From the NCBI RefSeq assembly GCF_013002715.1, contig NZ_JABENB010000001.1, positions 372,001-436,000 of the forward strand: DNA of 64,000 bases, read 5' to 3'. Of the stretch, positions 29,643-38,651 are shown piece by piece (positions within the stretch are counted from its first letter, which is position 1; each line of letters begins with the position of its first letter). The notes beneath the pieces are model-generated. The model had not been told where the DNA came from. It worked only from the letters and a program-made list of their open reading frames with translations, and searched no databases. The position numbers and the translations under genes were made by a program. This stretch comes from Flexivirga aerilata (GTDB taxonomy: Bacteria; Actinomycetota; Actinomycetes; Actinomycetales; Dermatophilaceae).

Positions 29643-29752
29643 CGAGTGACGTCCGTGCAACGCCGAGTGACGACATACGCAACGACTGACGTCTGTGCAA
29701 CGCCGTCACTCGGTGCGGCGGACGTCAGTGAGCGAGGAAGGTCGTCACTCAC
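29643..29752. repeat. Family B repeat, copy 2
   Basis: Direct repeat of 28501-28612 with a few substitutions, ~110 nt, on the other side of the intervening gene. Ends are again GAGTGACG and CGTCACTC. The 29571-29888 gap holds only this repeat and the nhaA promoter region. Confidence 0.85.
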
Positions 29753-29888
29753 CCCGGCCGCCCGGCTCGTGGACGGCGTAAAGATCGCGACAAGAAGTCG
29801 GTAGACTCGGGTGCAATTGGTGTGCCGGGAAGCCTGGTCGGCGTCGAACGATCCGCGACCGCTTCTCGACCCCGAAAGGGCCGATGCC

Positions 29889-31187
29889 ATGACCTTGCCC
29901 GGAGCACCCCGCATCTTCACCCGCGGCGACTGGCCCGAGGCCAAACGCGTTGCCTCCCTGCTGCGCCACGAGACCGTCGGCGGCGCCCTGCTGCTGCTCG
30001 CCGCGGTCGCCGCGCTCATCTGGGCCAACAGCCCGTGGCGGGACGGCTACGGCGACCTGGCAAAGACCACGATCGGCCCGCCGTTCCTGCACCTGGACAT
30101 GACCTTCGCGCACTGGGCGTCGGACGGCCTGCTGGTCGTCTTCTTCTTCCTGGCCGGGCTCGAGCTCAAGCACGAGTTCGCGCACGGCGAGTTGCGCGAT
30201 CCGGCCAAAGCGGCCGTCCCCGTCGTCGCCGCGATCTGTGGCGTCGCGCTGCCCGCGGCGGTGTTCGCCGCCTACCAGCTCTTCGGCGACGGCAACCTCA
30301 AGGGTTGGGCCATCCCGACCGCGACCGACATCGCGTTCGCGCTCGCCGTCCTTGCGGTGATCGGCACCCATTTGCCGGCGGCGCTGCGGTCCTTCCTGCT
30401 GACGCTCGCGGTCGTCGACGACCTCATCGCGATCACGATCATCGCGCTGTTCTACTCGTCCTCGATCAACGTGCTGTGGCTGGCCGGCGCCGTCATACCG
30501 CTGGCCGCGTTCGGGCTGCTCATGCGTCGCGGGATCAACCACTGGTGGCTGCTCGTGCCGCTGGCGTTCCTTGCCTGGCTGTGCGTGCTCAACTCCGGCG
30601 TCCACGCCACGATCGCCGGCGTCATCCTCGGCATGCTCGTGCCGGTGACGGCGCGCGCGGGTGAGGAGGAGTCGGTCGGCGACCGGGTCGACCACCGGGT
30701 GCGGCCGCTGTCGGCGGGGTTCTGCGTGCCGGTCTTCGCCTTCTTCAGCGCGGGCGTCACCGTGGTCGGCGGCGGTTTCGGCGACGCGGTCTCCGACCCG
30801 GTCACGATCGGCATCGTGCTCGGACTGGTGCTCGGCAAGGCGGTCGGCGTCTTCGGCGGCACCTTCCTGACCGCGAAGTTCACCCGGGCGCGGCTCGACG
30901 ACGACCTCGAATGGGCCGACGTCTTCGGCCTCAGCCTGCTCGCCGGCATCGGTTTCACCGTGTCGCTGCTCATCGGCGAACTCGCCTTCGGCAGCGGCTC
31001 GGTGACCGACGAGCACGTCAAGCTCGGCGTGCTGAGCGGGTCACTGCTCGCGGCCGTCCTCGCCGCGATCGTGCTGCGCGCCCGCAACGCGACCTACCGG
31101 CGGATCCACGAGTTCGAGTCCCGCGACGACGACGGCGACGGGGTGCCGGACTGCTACCAGGTTGAGCAGCCCGCGAGCAGTCGCTGA
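29889..31187 (+). CDS. nhaA: Na+/H+ antiporter NhaA
   Basis: 432 residues from ATG 29889, GAAAGGG upstream. About 12 membrane segments; the paired active-site aspartates are in [15 protein letters not shown], and the assembly crossover motif [18 protein letters not shown] and [15 protein letters not shown] are present. It exchanges Na+ out for H+ in and is activated by alkaline pH. Odd: the C-terminal cytoplasmic tail ends in DDDGDGVPD, a calcium-binding type-3-repeat-like loop, not usual in NhaA. Confidence 0.95.
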   Translation: MTLPGAPRIFTRGDWPEAKRVASLLRHETVGGALLLLAAVAALIWANSPWRDGYGDLAKTTIGPPFLHLDMTFAHWASDGLLVVFFFLAGLELKHEFAHGELRDPAKAAVPVVAAICGVALPAAVFAAYQLFGDGNLKGWAIPTATDIAFALAVLAVIGTHLPAALRSFLLTLAVVDDLIAITIIALFYSSSINVLWLAGAVIPLAAFGLLMRRGINHWWLLVPLAFLAWLCVLNSGVHATIAGVILGMLVPVTARAGEEESVGDRVDHRVRPLSAGFCVPVFAFFSAGVTVVGGGFGDAVSDPVTIGIVLGLVLGKAVGVFGGTFLTAKFTRARLDDDLEWADVFGLSLLAGIGFTVSLLIGELAFGSGSVTDEHVKLGVLSGSLLAAVLAAIVLRARNATYRRIHEFESRDDDGDGVPDCYQVEQPASSR

Positions 31188-31328
31188 CCGGCCGGCGGCG
31201 CGGCCCTCGCCAATTTCCCGTGTCAGGGGCTAGCCTGCGTGGCTGGACTTCCGCGAGAAGTCGCTAAGGTACTGATGAGTCAAGTCTTTTCAGCACGTGG
31301 AGCCGACACCATTCACGAGGAGTTTTCG

Positions 31329-31730
31329 ATGGCCCAGACCACCAAGGGCACGGAGCGCACTCTCGGCCAGCTCGTCGCCGACGCCTCCACCGATCTGCAG
31401 GCGATCGTCAAGGACGAGATCGCCCTGGCCAAGGTGGAGATCAAGGCCGACGTCTCCAAGGGCGGCAAGGGCGCGGGCCTGCTCGCCGCGGCCGGACTGC
31501 TGGCGCTCTACATGCTCGGCTTCCTCCTGCTGACCCTCGCATGGGGTCTGCACGCCGCCGGTCTGTCGATCTGGCTGGGAATGCTGATCACCGCGGGCGT
31601 GCTGCTGGTGATCGTGCTGATCCTGGCGCTGCTCGGCATCAGTGCCCTGAAGAAGATCAAGGGCAAGCCGGAGCGCACGATCGCGGGCGCGCAGCAGACC
31701 GTGGCGGCGCTGAAGCCGCCGAAGGCGTGA
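31329..31730 (+). CDS. Phage holin-family (DUF1469-like) membrane protein
   Basis: 133 residues from ATG 31329, AGGAG upstream. An amphipathic N-terminal helix (LGQLVADASTDLQAIVKDEIALAKVEIKADV), then two membrane helices (~48-75 and 82-105) and a basic tail (LKKIKGKPER). Matches the actinobacterial holin superfamily III / PF07332 pattern. Cellular homologues (Rv3669 type) are thought to affect envelope physiology, not phage lysis. Located between nhaA and nudix/nth as expected from synteny. Confidence 0.8.
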   Translation: MAQTTKGTERTLGQLVADASTDLQAIVKDEIALAKVEIKADVSKGGKGAGLLAAAGLLALYMLGFLLLTLAWGLHAAGLSIWLGMLITAGVLLVIVLILALLGISALKKIKGKPERTIAGAQQTVAALKPPKA

Positions 31731-31747
31731 GCGTCTCGTCATACGCA

Positions 31748-31781
31748 TGAAGGGCCCGGCCGATCTCGGCCGGGCCCTTCA
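31748..31781. terminator. Bidirectional terminator
   Basis: Hairpin TGAAGGGCCCGGCCG-atct-CGGCCGGGCCCTTCA between the convergent holin-like and nudix genes; perfect 15-bp stem. Confidence 0.85.
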
Positions 31782-31802
31782 TCGTCGGTATGCCGGGGGC
31801 CC

Positions 31803-32474
31803 TCAGCTGGAGAAGTAGCGCAGCGGCACCGGCCGGCGGTCGGCGCGGTCCCAGGGGCGCTCCAGTCCGGCCAGCCGGAGCGTGGCGTCGAGCAGGATCG
31901 CGGTGAACCCCCAGATGTAGAAGCCGTCGACGTCGAAGCCGGGCGCGTCGAACGACCGGCCCGGGACCACGGTCGTGAACCGGTTGGCCGGGTCGACCAG
32001 GTCGGCGACCGGCACCCGCGCCACCCGCGCGACCTCGGCGGTGTCGACGACGCCGATCGGGCCGGGCACCGCCCACCAGGCCGCGATCGGGGTGACCCGG
32101 AAGCCGGTCACGCTGAGCGGCAGCACCGGCAGGTCACCGACGACCTCGACGCCGGTCGCGTCGAGGCCGATCTCCTCGTGCGCCTCGCGCAGTGCGGTCG
32201 CGGCCGCGTCGGCGTCGGTCGGGTCGACGCCGCCCCCGGGGAACGACACCTGGCCGGCGTGTTTGCGCAACGTCGCGGCGCGCTCGGTGAACACCAGGTC
32301 CTGGCCGCCGCCGGCGTGCGGGCCGAAGAGCATGAGCACCGCGGACTGCCGGCCCTGCGCCTCGGGCAGACCGGGCACCATCGGTGCCGCGTGCGCCCGC
32401 GCCGTCAGCCCGGGCAGCCAGTCGGGCATCGGTGCGGGGACCGGGGCCGGATCGGCTGATACGGGGGTGTTCAT
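31803..32474 (-). CDS. Nudix hydrolase, CoA-pyrophosphatase-like
   Basis: 223 residues from ATG 32472-32474, overlapping the nth stop (ATGA). Complete Nudix box G-x5-E-x7-REAHEEIG in [27 protein letters not shown] preceding segment [20 protein letters not shown] is the extra motif (LLTxR-x3-L-x3-HxGQ-x-FPGG) of CoA/NADH diphosphatases (NUDT7/YeaB type). Likely hydrolyses CoA derivatives. Two-gene unit with nth. Confidence 0.88.
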   Translation of the reverse strand: MNTPVSADPAPVPAPMPDWLPGLTARAHAAPMVPGLPEAQGRQSAVLMLFGPHAGGGQDLVFTERAATLRKHAGQVSFPGGGVDPTDADAAATALREAHEEIGLDATGVEVVGDLPVLPLSVTGFRVTPIAAWWAVPGPIGVVDTAEVARVARVPVADLVDPANRFTTVVPGRSFDAPGFDVDGFYIWGFTAILLDATLRLAGLERPWDRADRRPVPLRYFSS

Positions 32475-33232
32475 GCGACGGCGACGGGCTCGGGGGTGCC
32501 GGGCGGACGCTCGGCGCCGGGGGCGAGCTCGTATTTCAGCAACGTGCGCGCCTTGTCCGGGTCGGTCTCGCCGATGCCGTATGACGGGCACCAGCGCGCA
32601 ACCGGGCACACGCCGCACGCCGGGCGCTTGGCGTGGCACATGCGCCGGCCGTGGAAGATCACCACGTGGCTGAGCATTGTCCAGTCCTTGCGCGGGAACA
32701 TCGCGCCGATCGCTTTCTCGACCTTGACCGGGTCCTCCTCGGTGGTCCAGCCCATGCGGCGCACCAGCCGGCCGAAGTGAGTGTCGACGGTGAGGCCGGG
32801 TTGCCCGAACGCGTTGCCGAGCACCACGAACGCGGTCTTGCGGCCGACGCCGGGCAGCGTGACCAGGTCCTTCAGCCGGGGCGGGACCTCGCCGCCGAAG
32901 CGCTCGACGAGGGCCTGGCCGAGGTTGATCAGCGAGCCCGCCTTGGCCCGGAAGAAGCCGGTCGGGCGGATCAGCTCCTCCAGCTCGGCACGGTCGGCTC
33001 CCGCGTATGCCGCGGCGTCCGGGTAGCGCGCGAACAGCGTGGGGGTCACCTTGTTGACGCCGACGTCGGTGGTCTGCGCGGACAGGATGGTCGCCACCAG
33101 CAGCTCGAGCGGCGTGCGGAAGTCGAGCTCGCAGTGCGCGTACGGGTACTGCTCGTGCAGCACGCGGTACATCTTGCGGGCCCGTCGGGTGCGGGCGACG
33201 GATGACTCCGCCGAGACGTCGAGACGCTTCAC
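32471..33232 (-). CDS. nth: Endonuclease III
   Basis: 253 residues. HhH-GPD DNA glycosylase/AP lyase: helix-hairpin-helix LPGVGRKTA with catalytic Lys132, Asp150 in VDTHFGR, and the [4Fe-4S] cluster cysteines C199-x6-C206-x2-C209-x5-C215. Removes oxidised pyrimidines and cleaves the AP site in base-excision repair. Full length. The C-terminal tail after residue ~225 is an extra, Pro/Ala-rich. Confidence 0.96.
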   Translation of the reverse strand: MKRLDVSAESSVARTRRARKMYRVLHEQYPYAHCELDFRTPLELLVATILSAQTTDVGVNKVTPTLFARYPDAAAYAGADRAELEELIRPTGFFRAKAGSLINLGQALVERFGGEVPPRLKDLVTLPGVGRKTAFVVLGNAFGQPGLTVDTHFGRLVRRMGWTTEEDPVKVEKAIGAMFPRKDWTMLSHVVIFHGRRMCHAKRPACGVCPVARWCPSYGIGETDPDKARTLLKYELAPGAERPPGTPEPVAVA

Positions 33233-33337
33233 GACATACGAGACTAGTTGCGGTCACCGACAGCCCGCCGACATCCTTGCGATGACGCGGGTCCCGGGTG
33301 TGACGATCCCAACATGGTTCATGGCAGACTGCGGAGC

Positions 33338-34015
33338 GTGGATACCGAGGCCGTACGCAAAGCACCTCTCTTCGCTCCTCTCGACGACGCCGACGCCGAG
33401 GCGCTGCTGTCGACGATGACCCGCACCAAGATCGCGCGCGGGCAGGAGCTCTTCCACGAGGGAGAGCAGGGCGACACGCTCTACGTCATCACGGCCGGCA
33501 AGGTGAAGCTCGGCCGCCGCTCCCCCGACGGCCGCGAAAACCTGCTGGCGATCCTCGGCGAGGGCGAGATGCTCGGCGAGCTCAGCCTCTTCGACCCCGG
33601 CCCCCGCACCGCCACCGCGACGGCGGTGGCCGACACCGAGCTCGTCGGTCTCGCCCACGGCTCGATGACCGAATATCTCGGCACCCGGCCCGAGGTCGCG
33701 ATGACCATGCTGACCGCGCTCGCGGCCCGGTTGCGCCGCACCAACGAGGCCCTCGGCGACCTGGTCTTCACCGACGTGCCCGGTCGCGTCGCCAAGGCGC
33801 TGCTCGACCTGTCCAACCGCTTCGGCCAGCCCGCCGAGGACGGCACGCTGGTCGCCCACGACCTCACCCAGGAGGAGCTGGCCCAGCTGGTCGGGGCCTC
33901 GCGGGAGACCGTCAACAAGGCGCTCGCCGACTTCTCCGCCCGCGGCTGGATCAAGCTCGAGGCCCGTGCGGTGACGCTCATCGACACCGAGCGGCTGCAG
34001 CGCCGGGCGCGCTGA
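33338..34015 (+). CDS. crp: CRP/FNR-family cAMP-binding regulator
   Basis: 225 residues from GTG 33338, which aligns with the usual N-terminus (VDTEAVRKAPLFAPL); an ATG at 33314 is possible. Cyclic-nucleotide domain with the phosphate-binding cassette GELSLFDPGPRTATATAVADTEL, long dimer helix, and C-terminal HTH (LTQEELAQLVGASRETVNKAL). Orthologue position of mycobacterial Rv3676 / corynebacterial GlxR, global cAMP-controlled regulators. A matching binding site lies at 24578-24593. Confidence 0.95.
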   Translation: MDTEAVRKAPLFAPLDDADAEALLSTMTRTKIARGQELFHEGEQGDTLYVITAGKVKLGRRSPDGRENLLAILGEGEMLGELSLFDPGPRTATATAVADTELVGLAHGSMTEYLGTRPEVAMTMLTALAARLRRTNEALGDLVFTDVPGRVAKALLDLSNRFGQPAEDGTLVAHDLTQEELAQLVGASRETVNKALADFSARGWIKLEARAVTLIDTERLQRRAR

Positions 34016-34106
34016 GCGTCATACCGGACGGAACCGTCAGGATCGCGCCGCGCGTCTGCCTGACGTCGATCGGCAGGGCGTCAGCGAAAGACAGGGGAAG
34101 CACACG

Positions 34107-34988
34107 GTGGATCACGGGGAGTCCGCTCACGACGGGGCCGCACGCAACCATCTGCTGCTGACCCCGCAGCCGTGGGTCGCCGGCCTGACCGACATCGGTC
34201 GCCGGCACCACCGCAACGAGGACGCCCTCGCGCTCACCGCGTCCGCCGAGCCGGCCGCCCGGGCGGTGCTGGTGGCCTGCGACGGGGTCTCGACGGCCAC
34301 CGACTCACACATCGCGTCGGCGGCGGCGTCGCAGGCGGTCGCCGAGCGACTGGCCCAGCCGATGCCGCGCGACGAGGCGGGCGAGGACGACTGGCTCGCC
34401 ACGGTCAGCCGCGCGTTCACCGAGGCCGCGCAGGCCGGCAGCCGGGCCGCGGCGGCGACCGCCGCGGACGGCGACCCGTCGCCGCCGTCCTGCACGCTGG
34501 CCGCGGCCATCGTCGAGCAGGGGATGATCGTCGGCGGCAACGTCGGCGACAGCCGGGTCTACTGGCTGCCCGACGTCGGCCCGCAGCGGGCGGTGCAACT
34601 CGGCACCGACGACTCGATGGCCAACGAGCTCATCCGCCGCGGGATGGGCCGGGCGGAGGCCGAGGCCACGCCGACCGCGCACGCGATCACCCGGTGGCTG
34701 GGCCGTGACGCGCCGGAGGACCTGTCACCACATCTCGCGCATCTGCGGGTGGAGGAGCCGGGCTGGCTGCTGGTCTGCACCGACGGCCTGTGGAACTACT
34801 GCTCCGACCCCGCCGACGTCTGGGACCTGATGCAGCGGGCGGTGGCGCAGCGCGACGGCACACCCGGCAGCGTCGTCGAGGCACTGGTCGACTTCGCCAA
34901 CGGCCAGGGCGGGGCCGACAACATCACCGCGATCGTCGCGCGGGTCGTCCCGTGGGACGTCGCGGGTCAGTCGGTGCCGGCCAGGTAG
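34107..34988 (+). CDS. PP2C-family serine/threonine phosphatase
   Basis: 293 residues from GTG 34107 (AGGGGAA upstream). PP2C metal-binding motifs are complete: DIGRRHHRNEDA, VACDGVS, GGNVGDSRVYW, VCTDGLWNY and GGADNITAIV. Cytoplasmic, soluble, single domain. Substrate unknown; no partner kinase adjacent. Its last 22 bp overlap the end of the convergent MBL hydrolase gene. Confidence 0.92.
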   Translation: MDHGESAHDGAARNHLLLTPQPWVAGLTDIGRRHHRNEDALALTASAEPAARAVLVACDGVSTATDSHIASAAASQAVAERLAQPMPRDEAGEDDWLATVSRAFTEAAQAGSRAAAATAADGDPSPPSCTLAAAIVEQGMIVGGNVGDSRVYWLPDVGPQRAVQLGTDDSMANELIRRGMGRAEAEATPTAHAITRWLGRDAPEDLSPHLAHLRVEEPGWLLVCTDGLWNYCSDPADVWDLMQRAVAQRDGTPGSVVEALVDFANGQGGADNITAIVARVVPWDVAGQSVPAR

Positions 34989-35761
34989 TCCAGCTGCGCC
35001 TGCACGCTCGCCTTCGCGGCGGGCCAGACGTCGCGGGGCACCTCGGCATACACCCGCTCGACGACGGCCTGCGCCACGTCGGGCGCGTCCGCGTCGCCGG
35101 CCGCGAGCGCGGCGCGCACCTGGTCGAGCCGTTCCCGCCGGTGCTCCCGGTAGAACGCGATCACCGGCGCTGCGTCGTCGTGGGTCGGACCGTGGGCCGG
35201 TGCGAGCCGGGTCGGTGCCGCGGCGGCGATCTCGTGCAGGCGGTCCAGCGAGGCGAGGTATGGCGCGAGCGCCCCGTCCGGGTGCGCGACCACGGTGGTG
35301 CCGCGGCCCAGCACGGTGTCGCCGGTGATCAGCACGCCCGCCTCCGGCAGGTGGAAGCTCACCGAGTCGGCGGTGTGACCGGGCGTCTGCACGACGCGAA
35401 TGTCCAATGACCCCACGGCGATTCGCTCGCCGTCGCGTAGTCCGTCGCCATAGCCGCCGCCACGCACCGGCGAGTCGGTGAGCTCCACCCAGCGGGGCAG
35501 CGCCTCGGTGTGATCGTGGTGCCAGTGGGTGATGAGCGTCAGCGTGACCCGGGCACCTAGGTCCGCCACCTTGGCCAGCACCGCCTGCAGGTGGCCCTCG
35601 TCGAGCGGCCCCGGGTCGACCACCACCGCGACGTCGTCACCGGGTGCGTGCAGCACCCAGGTGTTGGTGCCGTCGAGGGTCATCGGTCCGGGATTGGGCG
35701 CGAGGATCGCGTGCGCCTGATCGCCCAATGAGCCGCCTTGCCACGGTGCGTCGTTGGTCAC
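34967..35761 (-). CDS. Metallo-beta-lactamase fold hydrolase (glyoxalase II/LACTB2-like)
   Basis: 264 residues from GTG 35759-35761. Zinc motif THWHHDHTEAL (H-x-H-x-D-H), then QTPGHTADSVSFH, ITGDTVLG and APAHGPTH, covering all five metal-binding motifs. C-terminal ~75 residues are the helical LACTB2-like extension. Orthologue of Rv3677c in the conserved neighbourhood of crp and RidA. LACTB2-type proteins act as single-strand nucleases in eukaryotes; bacterial function is not established. Confidence 0.88.
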   Translation of the reverse strand: MTNDAPWQGGSLGDQAHAILAPNPGPMTLDGTNTWVLHAPGDDVAVVVDPGPLDEGHLQAVLAKVADLGARVTLTLITHWHHDHTEALPRWVELTDSPVRGGGYGDGLRDGERIAVGSLDIRVVQTPGHTADSVSFHLPEAGVLITGDTVLGRGTTVVAHPDGALAPYLASLDRLHEIAAAAPTRLAPAHGPTHDDAAPVIAFYREHRRERLDQVRAALAAGDADAPDVAQAVVERVYAEVPRDVWPAAKASVQAQLDYLAGTD

Positions 35762-35968
35762 CCACCCACCGTAGTGCGCCAGCGTCGACGCCGAAACCCC
35801 AGTCCTGACAGTCGTATTGGCGGATTCGTGCTGTCGTCTTGGCGAAGTGTTGACCAAACGTTGGTAATCCATTTACGAAAGCGGCCGTAGCGTGTAAACC
35901 CCCGATACCGGCGCCCTCGGCTGAATCCCCGTATGCCGCAGGCGCTTTCGACAACCCCCGAGGTGACC

Positions 35969-36814
35969 ATGAAGCGATCAGTCCTGTCCGCTGCCTGTGC
36001 CGTCGCCGGCACGCTCGCGCTGAGCCTGTCGGCCGCCACCGCCAGCGCGGCGCCGACCAAGCCCAATCCCAACCAGCCCGAGCCCACCAAGAACCTCCAG
36101 CGCGGCCAGGCGTATGCCGGCTGGTCGGTGCGCGCCGGGAAACAGGGGCCGGCCAAGACCGGCACCGGTGTGCAGGCCGCGCCGCTCGCCGCCGCCGCCC
36201 GCACCGCAGGCATCGACGTGTCGGGCTGGCAGGGCAACGTCGACTGGGCAGCGCAGTGGAACTCCGGCGTGCGCTGGGCCTACACCAAGGCGACCGAGGG
36301 CAACTACTACACCAACGACTACTTCGCCCAGCAGTACAACGGCAGCTACCGCCAGGGCATGGTGCGCGGGGCCTACCACTTCGCCATCCCGGACGGCGCG
36401 TCCGCGGTGTCGCAGGCGCAATACTTCGTGGCGCACGGCGGCGGCTGGTCGCGCGACGGCAAGACCCTGCCGGGCATGCTCGACATCGAGTTCAACCCCT
36501 ACGGCTCCACCTGCTACGGCCTCTCGCAGTCGGCGATGGTGACCTGGATCCGCACCTGGCTCGGCGAGTACAAGCGGCTCACCGGCCGCGACGCGCCGAT
36601 CTACACCACCAACAGCTGGTGGCGGCAGTGCACCGGCAACAGCACGGCCTTCAACCAGACCAACCCGCTGTGGATCGCCTACTACTCGAGCACCCCGGGC
36701 ACGCTGCCCGGCGGCTGGCCCTACTACACGATGTGGCAGTACACCGCCACGCCGATCGACAAGGACTGGTTCAACGGCGACCTGAGCCGGGTCGTCGCGC
36801 TCGCCAACGGCTGA
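35969..36814 (+). CDS. Secreted glycoside hydrolase family 25 lysozyme
   Basis: 281 residues from ATG 35969 (GAGGTG upstream). Signal peptide (MKRSVLSAAC ... ASAAP), ~45-residue Pro/Gly-rich linker, then a GH25 domain: catalytic Asp83 in GIDVSGWQG, Asp172/Glu174 in GMLDIEFNP, and TKATEG, YHFAI and MWQYTAT motifs. N,O-muramidase that cleaves peptidoglycan between MurNAc and GlcNAc. Monocistronic, with a strong hairpin downstream. Confidence 0.93.
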   Translation: MKRSVLSAACAVAGTLALSLSAATASAAPTKPNPNQPEPTKNLQRGQAYAGWSVRAGKQGPAKTGTGVQAAPLAAAARTAGIDVSGWQGNVDWAAQWNSGVRWAYTKATEGNYYTNDYFAQQYNGSYRQGMVRGAYHFAIPDGASAVSQAQYFVAHGGGWSRDGKTLPGMLDIEFNPYGSTCYGLSQSAMVTWIRTWLGEYKRLTGRDAPIYTTNSWWRQCTGNSTAFNQTNPLWIAYYSSTPGTLPGGWPYYTMWQYTATPIDKDWFNGDLSRVVALANG

Positions 36815-36826
36815 GCCCTCGCGTGA

Positions 36827-36870
36827 CGTATGACGGGTGCGGTCCTCGAGCGGGCCGCACCCGTCATACG
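36827..36870 (+). terminator. Strong hairpin terminator after the lysozyme gene
   Basis: 16-bp perfect stem CGTATGACGGGTGCGG / CCGCACCCGTCATACG with a 12-nt loop, starting 13 nt after the stop. The stem contains the genome-frequent GTATGACG word. Confidence 0.75.
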
Positions 36871-37044
36871 CACCCTCCGCGCCGACACATCGCAAATCGA
36901 TTGATTGCCAGTCGTTTTCGGCCGTTGCCGGCAGTTGCGCGACGAGGCGACACGCACGCGTCCGATGCCCTATATTTCTCCTGGCCGACGCTCGTCGCGC
37001 CCATCACGTCCAGCCGATCGGCTGCTCTTCCAGGGGATTCCGTC

Positions 37045-37518
37045 ATGCATGCTGCCCTGCGCGCGCTCGTCGCCGCCTCCGTCGTCTCCGGCCTCGGTGT
37101 CGCCACCGTCGCCCCGGCCGAGGCGGCCACTCCGCCGCTGAAGTTCGGTCGCTTCGTGTTCAACCCGGCGGGCACCGACCGCGCCGGGGACAACGCCCAG
37201 CTCAACCGCGAGACGATCGTGGTCACCAACACCACCGCCCGGGCGATCGCGGTCGCCGGCTACCGGATCAAGGACGCGCAGAACCACACCTACGTCTTCC
37301 CCAAGGGCTACACGATCGGCGCGCGCAAGTCGGTCACCGTGCACACCGGCAAGGGCCGCAACACCGCGACCGACGTCTACTGGAACCAGACCAACTACGT
37401 CTGGAACAACGACCGCCCGGGTGACACCGCGCGGCTGCAGAAGCCGACCGGCGCGGCCGTGACCAGCTGCGGCTACAGCACCGCCGCCCAGCTGCGCGCG
37501 GGTTACCGCTACTGCTGA
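37045..37518 (+). CDS. Secreted lamin-tail-domain-like protein
   Basis: 157 residues from ATG 37045 (AGGGGA upstream). Signal peptide cleaved after AEAA. The mature part, RAGDNAQLNRETIVVTNTTARAI ... GYRIKDAQNHTYVFPKGYTIGA ... VYWNQTNYVWNNDRPGDTARL, matches the immunoglobulin-like lamin tail domain (LTD), which in bacterial proteins is found on cell-surface and nuclease proteins. Two Cys at the end could pair. Small single-domain secreted LTD proteins are common in actinobacteria; role unknown. Confidence 0.82.
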   Translation: MHAALRALVAASVVSGLGVATVAPAEAATPPLKFGRFVFNPAGTDRAGDNAQLNRETIVVTNTTARAIAVAGYRIKDAQNHTYVFPKGYTIGARKSVTVHTGKGRNTATDVYWNQTNYVWNNDRPGDTARLQKPTGAAVTSCGYSTAAQLRAGYRYC

Positions 37519-37551
37519 CCGGATGCCGGCTGCGCCGCCTACGCTGACCCC

Positions 37552-38517
37552 ATGGCGCCGCAGCCCGGCACTCTGGAGCCCTCCCCCACGGCCCCGGAGA
37601 TCTTCCGCACCGCCGACCTGCCCGCACCCGACCGGGTGCGCGGCTGGGAGCTGCACAACGCCGAGGCGCTGATCGGCCTCGCCTGCCGCCAGCTCGACGG
37701 GCCCGCACTCGACGCGACCGAGCAGGTGGTCGTGGCGGCCGACCTGCACCTCGCGCGGGTGACCGCCAACGGTCACTTCACCGAACGCGACGCCCGCATG
37801 GTGCGCCGCACCCCGCAGGAGGCGACCGTCGTCTTCTGCGCGATCGCCGGCGAATCCGTCTACTACAGCGACGGCGCGATGCGCTCGCTGCGGCCGGGCG
37901 AGTTGCTCGTCGTCGACGCCGACCGGCCCTGCGTGCGCGGCTTCTCGGCCGGCTTCGAGGAGATCGTGCTGACGGTGCCGAGGGCGGTCGGCGACTCGAT
38001 CGCGCTGCACCGCACCGCTGACCAGGCGCGGGTGCTGCCCTTCCGCGGGAGGTCCGCGACACCGTGGGCAACCACCCTGGTGGGCAGGCTGCGCGCGTCG
38101 TTCAGCGACCACGGCGTCGCGGACGGACTGCTCGACCTGCTCGCCGGAGCGACCACGCCAGGCGCCCAATCCGCCTCCAGTGACTCGCATTTCGCGGCTG
38201 CTGCGTCATACGTCGAGGCGCGAGTGGGTGACCCCGCCCTCTCGGCGACCCGCATCGCGGCGGCCGTCGGGCTCAGCCCCAGGCAGCTGAGCCGGGTGTT
38301 CGCCGCGCGCGACCTGACCGTGCCCGGCTACGTCACGAGCCGCCGGCTGCAGCGTGCGCACCGGCTGCTGGCCGCCGGCAGCGAGCGGCCGGTCACCGAG
38401 ATCGCGCACACCGTCGGCTTCGCCTCGCCGTCCCGCTTTGCCGCCGCGTTCCGCGAGCTGTATGGCGAGAGCCCCTCGGCGTTCCGCGCCCGGGTCCGCG
38501 CCGAGCGCTCCGCCTGA
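37552..38517 (+). CDS. AraC/XylS-family transcriptional regulator, probable regulator of the hydroxyquinol operon
   Basis: 321 residues. N-terminal AraC-binding-like (cupin) ligand domain with HTERD-type and LRPGELLVVDADRP segments, then two HTH motifs (SATRIAAAVGLSPRQLSRVFAARDLTV and VTEIAHTVGFASPSRFAAAFRELYGESP). This is the AraC/XylS-type (FeaR/NphR class) regulator. It lies directly upstream and co-directional with the resorcinol/hydroxyquinol genes (134 bp gap), so it probably activates them in response to the aromatic substrate. Confidence 0.9.
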   Translation: MAPQPGTLEPSPTAPEIFRTADLPAPDRVRGWELHNAEALIGLACRQLDGPALDATEQVVVAADLHLARVTANGHFTERDARMVRRTPQEATVVFCAIAGESVYYSDGAMRSLRPGELLVVDADRPCVRGFSAGFEEIVLTVPRAVGDSIALHRTADQARVLPFRGRSATPWATTLVGRLRASFSDHGVADGLLDLLAGATTPGAQSASSDSHFAAAASYVEARVGDPALSATRIAAAVGLSPRQLSRVFAARDLTVPGYVTSRRLQRAHRLLAAGSERPVTEIAHTVGFASPSRFAAAFRELYGESPSAFRARVRAERSA

Positions 38518-38651
38518 ACCGCCCCGCATCGGACATCCGCGCCGGATTCGGCCGTCTTCCAGGGCGCGCCCTCGCCCACCACCGGTGTGACGCCCGACAC
38601 TTCCAGCACAACGCGCCGCGACGGCGGCCGACCGCGAAGGAAGTGATCCCG

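Noticed and set aside
35780..35960. Possible ydaO (c-di-AMP) riboswitch before the lysozyme
   Set aside because: The invariant core segments of ydaO were not found in the leader; only a short ACCAA-acg-TTGGT palindrome is present.
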